From Pomphorhynchus laevis (Eukaryota; Acanthocephala; Palaeacanthocephala; Echinorhynchida; Pomphorhynchidae), in the NCBI GenBank assembly GCA_012934845.2, contig WNNJ02003099.1, positions 25,092 to 89,091 on the forward strand: 64,000 nt of DNA, given 5' to 3'. A program made the translations under genes and the position numbers. The stretch's first letter is position 1. Each line of letters opens with the position of its first letter. Positions 58,250 to 64,000 of the stretch are shown here, piece after piece. Under the pieces are notes generated by a model. It did not search any database. It was given only the letters and a program-made list of their open reading frames with translations, and was not told the DNA's origin.

Positions 58250-59810
58250 GACAGTGAAAGTTATGTATGGGCCCATTTGCAGGAACCCCTTTTTGTAAAT
58301 TATTATAATAACACAAAATTATAAAAAAATAACAAAAAATTATTATTATAATTCGACTTCCGAAGGAGCTGAAGCTCGTAAGGAAGCATCACATCGAATA
58401 AAAAACAGAGAAAAAATGAAAAAAACATCATGAGTTCATAAGGTCAAGTTTTAGGCGTTTTTTGAATTGCGCAGCAGAAGAGCTGTTGATCACACCATGT
58501 GATATTCCATTCCATCGTTTACAGACGCGATCCATCACTGTCGTACAATTTGTTCGATGCTTTGAGCGATGCTTCAAACATAGCTCGTGTCCACGTAACA
58601 TTGAGGATTCACGAAAACAGAACAGCTGCTTACACAGATGGTTAGGCACGCGCAGTGACATCCACACTAGTGTAAAATCTGCAATCAACAGATACCATTC
58701 AATATATCTTATATCCAACGCCTCTAGTCTAACTGGATAAGGAATGGAGCGAGTCGCCGGTACCAAGTGCGTGGCTCTTCTCAAAATGTTGTCGAATTCA
58801 CTCAATTCTGATTTCAGTTGAGGGTGTGTCGCGTGAGATGCATAGAGCATATGTGATTTTAAGAGACTCAAATATATAATGCGTAAAGCCTTTGGATCAA
58901 GTCGTCCAACGTTTCGATGAAAAAATCCTAAAATTCTACGGCATTTTGCAATAATCGCAGAAGAATGAAGACGAGATTTTAAATAGGAGGAGATAACAAC
59001 ACCTAGATCAGTAAAGTGATTTACTGATTCGATAACTGTTGAGCTGAATTGATAAGAAGGGAAAGGTAATCAGGATTGACCAATTCTCATATGTCGACAT
59101 TTACTAACATTGATTACTAAGCCGTGTGATGAACACCAACTACTAACTTTATCCAAATCTGATTGTAGTAAGGGAGAGCTAGAATAACAACGAAATAGAG
59201 GGCACCACAGTTTCATGTCATCGGCGTTAATAGGCACTGGCATGTAACATTTTCAGCGATTTCCTTGATGTAAATATTAAACAAAGCGTAACTAAGGATA
59301 CAGCCTTGAGGAACACCTTGAGTGAGATAAAACCATTCAGAAAGAGACTCACCAACTCGCACAGCAAAGGAACGTCTACTCAAGAATTCACGTATCCAGA
59401 GACAAACGTGCTTTGAGAATCCGAAATTTTTAAGTTTCCAAAGTAAAATTAGATGAACAACCCGATCAAAAGCTTTAGACAAATCAATAAAGACGACATC
59501 AGCCGGCACCACCTGTTCGACAAAACCGGCCCAGCTTTCCCGTGCTAATGCTAGTATAGTTGAAGTGGAGGGATGTTTTCTACACCCATGCTGTTTATTA
59601 GACAAAATATTGAATTTGTCCAAATGAGAAGATATATACCTAACGATCAGTTTTTCCATCACCTTGCAAGCAATATACGTCAAACTTATTGGCCGATAAT
59701 TATGAGGATTTACCTTACCCCCCTTTTGACAACGGGAATAACTAATGCTTTCTTCCAGATATTTGGGGCTATGCCAATTCTCAAAGACCAGTAGTAAATA
59801 ACAAAAAGCG
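58250..59810 (-). mobile_element. LINE family W (CR1/Jockey-like), RT and C-terminus
   Basis: Minus-strand LINE. The RT at 59,790-59,213 reads NPHNYRPISLTYIACKVMEK, LSNKQHGCRKHPSTSTILA, ADVVFIDLSKAFDRVVH (palm A) and WFYLTQGVPQGCILSYALF, then a break near the palm C. The C-terminus at 58,871-58,428 reads RRATHLVPATRSIPYPVRLE, then RTNCTTVMDRVCKRWNGISH and AQFKKRLKLDL, the usual end of such ORF2 proteins. A GC-richer 3' UTR continues to about 58,250, where it meets the end of LINE Z2 tail to tail. The 5' end is truncated exactly at the hammerhead satellite. Confidence 0.85.
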
Positions 59811-59814
59811 GAAG

Positions 59815-61957
59815 ATATATATAATAGTAGTGCACATATGTGCTGAGTAAACAACGGTCCAGGATTTCTAACGAAAAACGGCATTTATACTAAATGGTGT
59901 TGCTTTATAGACTGGACTTCAATTCACGACTTTCAATCACCATGTCACTTCTAGACGACCACTTCAGCATCGAAATGATGAGTACCCGGCAACACTCATC
60001 AGTAGAATGAGGTACACACTGGTCGTTTCGGTTGCCTGTGTGACATTGTGAATAAAGACGTTTCCGACACTTTGCTTAATCGACTGAGGCTTACGCTCTT
60101 AACCAGATCGAATTGCTGTGCGGACCATCCTTAAACACTAAAAGAGGTTGTTGTTGAATTGTTGTTGCACTCGTTGGATCCTAAATGGATACAGCATGTA
60201 TAATAATAGTGCACATATATGCTGAGTAACCAACGGTCCAGGATTTCTTACGAAATACGGCATTTATACTAAATGGTGTTGCTTTATAGACTGGACTTCA
60301 ATTCACGACTTTCAATCACCATGTCACTAATAGACGACCACTTCAACATTGAAATGATAAGTACCCGGCAACACTTATCAGTAGAATGAGGTACACACTG
60401 ATCGTTTCGGTTGCCTGTGTGACATTGTGAATAAAGGCGTTTCCGACACTTTGCTTAATTGACTGAGGCTTACGCTCTTAACCAGATCGAATTGCTGTGC
60501 GGACCATCCTTAAGCACTAGGCAGAGGTTGTTGAATTGTCGTTGCACTCGTTGGATCCTTAATGGATACGGCATGTATAATAGTAGTGCACAGATGTGCT
60601 GAGTAAACAACGGTCCAATATTTCTTACGAATACAGCATTTATACTAAATGGTGTTGCTTGATAGACTGGACTTCGATTCACGACTTTCAATCACCATGT
60701 CACTTCTAGACGACCACTTCAGCATCGAAATGATGAGTACCGGCAACACTTATCAGTAGAATGAGGTACACACTGATCGTTTCGGTTGCCTGTGTGACAT
60801 TGTGAATAAAGACGTTTCCGACACTTTGCTTAATTGTCTGAGGCTTACGCTCTTAACCAGATCGAATTGCTGTGCGGACCATCCTTAAACACTAGGCAGA
60901 GGTTGTTGTTGAATTGTCGTTGCACTCGTTGGATCCTTAATGGATACGGCATGTATAATAGTAGTGCACATATGTGCTGAGTAAACAACGGTCCAGGATT
61001 TCTTACGAAATACGGCATTTATACTAAATGGTGTTGCTTGATAGACTGGACTTAGATTCACGACTTTTAATCACCATGTCACTTCTAGACGACCACTTCA
61101 GCATCGAAATGATAAGTACCCGGCAACACTCATCAGTAGAATGAGGTACACACTGGTCGTTTCGGTTACCTGTGTGACATTGTGAATAAAGGCGTTTCCG
61201 ACACTTTGCTTAATTGACTGAGGCTTACGCTCTTAACCAGATCGAATTGCTGTGCGGACCATCCTTAAGCACTAGGCAGAGGTTGTTGAATTGTCGTTGC
61301 ACTCGTTGGATCCTTAATGGATACGGCATGTATAATAGTAGTGCACATATGTGCTGAGTAAACAACGGTCCAGGATTTCTTACGAAATACGGCATTTATA
61401 CTAAATGGTGTTGCTTTATAGACTGGACTTCAATTCACGACTTTCAATCACCATGTCACTTCTAGACGACCACTTCAGCATCGAAATGATGAGTACCCGG
61501 CAACACTTATCAGCAGAATGAGGTACATACTGATCGTTTCGGTTGCCTGTGTGACATTGTCAATAAAGGCGTTTCCGACACTTTGCTTAATTGACAGAGG
61601 CTTACGCTCTTAACCAGATCGAATTGCTGTGCGGACTATCCTTAAACACTAGGCAGAGGTTGTTGTTGAATTGTCGTTGCACTCGTTGGATCCTTAATGG
61701 ATACGTCATGTATAATAGTAGTGCACATATATGCTGAGTAACCAACGGTCCAGGATTTCTTACGAAATACGCATTTATACTAAATGGTGTTGCTTTATAG
61801 ACTGGACTTCGATTCACGACTTTCAATCACCATGTCACTTCTAGACGACCACTTCAGCATCGAAATGATGAGTACCGGCAACACTCATCAGTAGAATGAG
61901 GTACACACTGGTCGTTTCGGTTGCCTGTGTGACATTGTGAATAAAGGCGTTTCCGAC
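59815..61957 (-). repeat. 378-bp hammerhead satellite, left array (core on minus strand), about 5.7 units
   Basis: The marker ATGTCACT recurs at 60,320, 60,696, 61,075, 61,452 and 61,831 after the first at 59,941, giving unit lengths of 376-379 bp. Units are very similar. Each holds one set of hammerhead core strands on the minus strand. GTGCACATATGTGCTGAGTA and GGATCCTTAATGGATACGG mark other parts of the unit. Short open frames across the array are by-products. The array begins where LINE W is truncated. Confidence 0.95.
59949..60036 (-). ncRNA. Permuted hammerhead core, left-array unit 1
   Basis: Minus strand: GGCAAC C GAAA CGACCA ... TTCTA CTGATGA GTGTTGCC ... TGGTCGT C TAGAA. All conserved core bases are present. 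Helix I TAGAA/TTCTA, helix II GTTGCC/GGCAAC plus a G-C pair, helix III ACGACCA/TGGTCGT. The strand order is not canonical. Confidence 0.55.
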
Positions 61958-62536
61958 GATCGGAAATAGAGGCGATTGGTTTATTAATGGATACATGCCG
62001 TATCCATTAAGGATCCAACGAGTGCAACGACAATTCAGCAACAACCTCTGCCTAGTGTTTAAGGATGGTCCGCACAGCAATTCGATCTGGTTAAGAGAGT
62101 AAGCCTCAGTCAATTAAGCAAAGTGTCGGAAACGCCTTTATTCACAATGTCACACAGGCAACCGAAACGATCAGTGTGTACCTCATTCTACCGATAAGTG
62201 TTGCCGGGTACTCATCATTTCGATGCTGAAGTGGTCGTCTAGAAGTGACATGATGATTGAAAGTCGTGAATCGAAGTCCAGTCTATAAAGCAACACCATT
62301 TAGTATAAATGCCGTATTTCGTAAGAAATCCTGGACCGTTGTTTACTCAGCACATATGTGCACTACTATTATACATGCCGTATCCATTAAGGATCCAACG
62401 AGTGCAACGACAATTTAACAACAACCTCTGCCTAGTGCTTAAGGATGGTCCGCACAGCAATTCGATCTGGTTAAGAGCGTAAGCCTCAGTCAATTAAGCA
62501 AAGTGTCGGAAACGCCTTTATTCACAATGTCACACA

Positions 62537-62624
62537 GGCAACCGAAACGACCAGTGTGTACCTCATTCTACTGATGAGTGTTGCCGGGTACTCATCATTT
62601 TGATGCTGAAGTGGTCGTCTAGAA
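62537..62624 (+). ncRNA. Permuted hammerhead core, right-array unit 2
   Basis: Intact core on the plus strand: GGCAAC at 62,537, GAAA at 62,544-62,547, CTGATGA at 62,571-62,577, TGGTCGT at 62,612-62,618, then C and TAGAA at 62,620-62,624. Helices as in the left array. Confidence 0.55.
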
Positions 62625-62914
62625 GTGACATGGTGATTGAAAGTCGTGAATCGAAGTCCAGTCTATAGAGCAACACCATTTAGTATAAATGCGGTATTTC
62701 GTAAGAAATCCTGGACCGTTGGTTACTCAGCATATATGTGCACTACTATTATACTGCCGTATCCATTTAGGATCCAACGAGTGCAGCGACAATTCAGCAA
62801 CAACCTCTGCCTAGTGTTTAAGGATGGTCCGCACAGCAATTCGATCTGGTAAGAGCGTAAGCCTCAGTCAATTAAGCAAAGTGTCGGAAACGCCTTTATT
62901 CACAATGTCACACA

Positions 62915-63002
62915 GGCAACCGAAACGACCAGTGTGTACCTCATTCTACTGATGAGTGTTGCCGGGTACTCATCATTTCGATGCTGAAGTGGTCGTCTAG
63001 AA
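62915..63002 (+). ncRNA. Permuted hammerhead core, right-array unit 3
   Basis: Intact core: GAAA at 62,922, CTGATGA at 62,949-62,955, TGGTCGT at 62,990-62,996, TAGAA at 62,998-63,002. Confidence 0.55.
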
Positions 63003-63294
63003 GTGACATGGTGATTGAAAGTCGTGAATCGAAGTCCAGTCTATAAAGCAACACCATTTAGTATAAATGCCGTATTTCGTAAGAAATCCTGGACCGTTGT
63101 TTACTCAGCACATATGTGCACTACTATTATACATGCCGTATCCATTAAGGATCCAACGAGTGCAACGACAATTCAACAACAACCTCTGCCTAGTGTTTAA
63201 GGATGGTCCGCACAGCAATTCGATCTGGTTAAGAGCGTAAGCCTCAGTCAATTAAGCAAAGTGTCGGAAACGCCTTTATTCACAATGTCACACA

Positions 63295-63382
63295 GGCAAC
63301 CGAAACGACTAGTGTGTACCTCATTCTACTGATGAGTGTTGCCGGGTACTCATCATTTCGATGCTGAAGTGGTCGTCTAGAA
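63295..63382 (+). ncRNA. Permuted hammerhead core, right-array unit 4
   Basis: Intact CTGATGA (63,329-63,335) and GAAA. Helix III strand reads ACGACTA and still pairs with TGGTCGT through a G-U pair. Confidence 0.5.
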
Positions 63383-63479
63383 GTGACATGGTGATTGAAA
63401 GTCGTGAATCGAAGTCCAGTCTATAAAGTAACACCATTTAGTATATTTTACTAGTATATATAGTATATGTACCTAGTAT

Positions 63480-64000
63480 ATATAATTTAATCGTAGAATG
63501 TGTAAAACTGTGCTCCGGGAGCTAAAAAGCTTCAGTTTCATAATTGTAGATGTTGCCAAAAACCGGAGTTCGATTACAAGTAGAGCAGACTTCCTTATCA
63601 CTCCTAGACGAGCTGATGGTAGCCGGCAGCACTCATCAGTAGGGTGAACTACCATCAGTCGTTTCGGCTGCCTTGTGATATATTTAAAAGGCATCTCCGA
63701 GAATTTGCTAACGTAGTAGCATGGGCATAGCCTCTTTAAACTAACAACGTGCTTTCCGGATCATCCTAATTTATTCTCGGAGATGCCTTTTAAATATATC
63801 ACAAGGCAGCCGAAACGACTGATGGTAGTTTATATATATAATTTAATCGTAGAATGTGTAAAACTGTGCTCCGGGAGCTAAAAAGCTTCAGTTTCATAAT
63901 TGTAGATGTTGCCAAAAAACCGGAGTTCGATTACAAGTAGAGCAGACTTCCTTATCACTCCTAGACGAGCTGATGGTAGCCGGCAGCACTCATCAGTAGG
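63480..64000 (-). repeat. 358-bp relative of the hammerhead satellite, 1.45 units
   Basis: AATTTAATCGTAGAATGTGT at about 63,485 recurs at about 63,843, and the following 160 bases are almost identical up to the window edge, so the unit is about 358 bp and the array continues beyond 64,000. Within the unit, TACCATCAGTCGTTTCGGCT through GGCATCTCCGAGAA is inverted at 63,776-63,832, making a 57-bp hairpin arm pair. Apart from the core (next entry) the sequence is not obviously similar to the 378-bp unit, so the relation is deep. Confidence 0.9.
63602..63672 (-). ncRNA. Permuted hammerhead core in the 358-bp repeat
   Basis: Minus strand: GGCAGC C GAAA CGA(C)TGATGGTAG ... CCCTA CTGATGA GTGCTGCC ... 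CTACCATCAG(C)TCGT C TAGG. Helix II is GCTGCC/GGCAGC where the 378-bp unit has GTTGCC/GGCAAC; helix I is TAGG/CCTA where the other has TAGAA/TTCTA. Both changes preserve pairing. Helix III is extended to about 14 bp. Confidence 0.55.

Larger units (their letters stand above)
61990..63445 (+). repeat. 378-bp hammerhead satellite, right array (core on plus strand), about 3.9 units
   Basis: The same unit in opposite orientation, with AGAAGTGACATG at 62,241, 62,621, 62,999 and 63,379 (378-380 bp). The junction with the left array at 61,957-61,990 carries a small palindrome (CCGACGATCGG) and unrelated bases. Together the two arrays form an inverted repeat of about 3.6 kb. Confidence 0.95.

Noticed and set aside
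59996-60002. A canonical hammerhead using the local hairpin TGATGAGT...ACTCATCA as helix II
   Set aside because: No GAAA follows the hairpin, so the core cannot be completed. The hairpin may instead be an alternative fold hiding CTGATGA.
59949-60036. HDV-like or twister ribozyme to explain the crossing helices
   Set aside because: The conserved bases of those classes are absent, whereas the hammerhead core bases are all present.
59815-63445. Open frames of 60-90 codons across the satellite (MKVVNRSPVYKATPFSINA and similar)
   Set aside because: They recur only because the DNA unit repeats, are open on either strand depending on array orientation, lack any family and shift with unit length.
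59815-64000. SINE with tRNA-like promoter (GACTTCGATTCAC and GAGTTCGATTAC resemble a B box)
   Set aside because: No A box at a proper distance and no tRNA fold could be drawn; one short match is not enough.
59815-64000. CRISPR array
   Set aside because: Units of 358-378 bp without short spacers, in a eukaryotic repeat context.

Overview
This window looks like AT-rich nuclear DNA from an invertebrate animal. It has one credible host gene, no prokaryotic gene layout, and is otherwise packed with decayed retroelements: Penelope-like elements, several LINE families, a CsRn1-like Ty3/gypsy fossil, foldback elements and satellites. The species cannot be named from the sequence alone.

Layout. 1-9.1 kb: a LINE endonuclease fragment, a zinc-finger LINE family (called Z1 here), two copies of an AT-rich Penelope-like family (P1) in opposite orientation, and a Z1 C-terminal fragment between direct repeats. 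9.4-15.1 kb: small repeats, a repeat that carries a short acidic ORF in its better copy, a lone hammerhead-satellite relic, old tandem satellites and a foldback element of about 470 bp. 15.2-20.7 kb: LINEs X, Y and Z1, all on the minus strand. 21-34 kb: three mosaic copies of a 1.4-2.1 kb repeat (R), the second acidic-ORF repeat, LINE X, and a 300-bp tandem repeat whose minus strand holds textbook hammerhead ribozyme cores. 34-40 kb: LINE scraps, a 244-bp palindrome and a second Penelope-like family (P2) with a GIY-YIG domain. 40.8-43.2 kb: the host gene, a CCDC6-like coiled-coil protein in one uninterrupted 799-codon frame. 43.6-45.2 kb: a third P1 copy with protein. 47.5-51.2 kb: the Ty3/gypsy fossil lying against LINE X sequence. 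53-59.8 kb: four further LINE pieces, two of them meeting as a chimera. 59.8-64 kb: about ten 378-bp repeats arranged as two head-to-head arrays, then a related 358-bp repeat.

Main discovery candidate. The 378-bp repeats contain every part of a hammerhead ribozyme: CTGATGA, GAAA, UC at the cleavage position and three helices. The three core strands occur in a cyclic order not used by type I, II or III hammerheads. The related 358-bp repeat keeps the same order with base-pair-preserving changes in helices I and II. The tail of the P1 Penelope-like family shows a similar, less perfect arrangement. In the canonical fold the core can only be assembled from strands of neighbouring units, so a multimer-dependent hammerhead retrozyme is a reasonable hypothesis. 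The canonical hammerheads at 31 kb and the hammerhead half-core at the P2 end show that ribozyme-bearing retroelements are part of this genome. All function is inferred; no expression or cleavage can be seen here.
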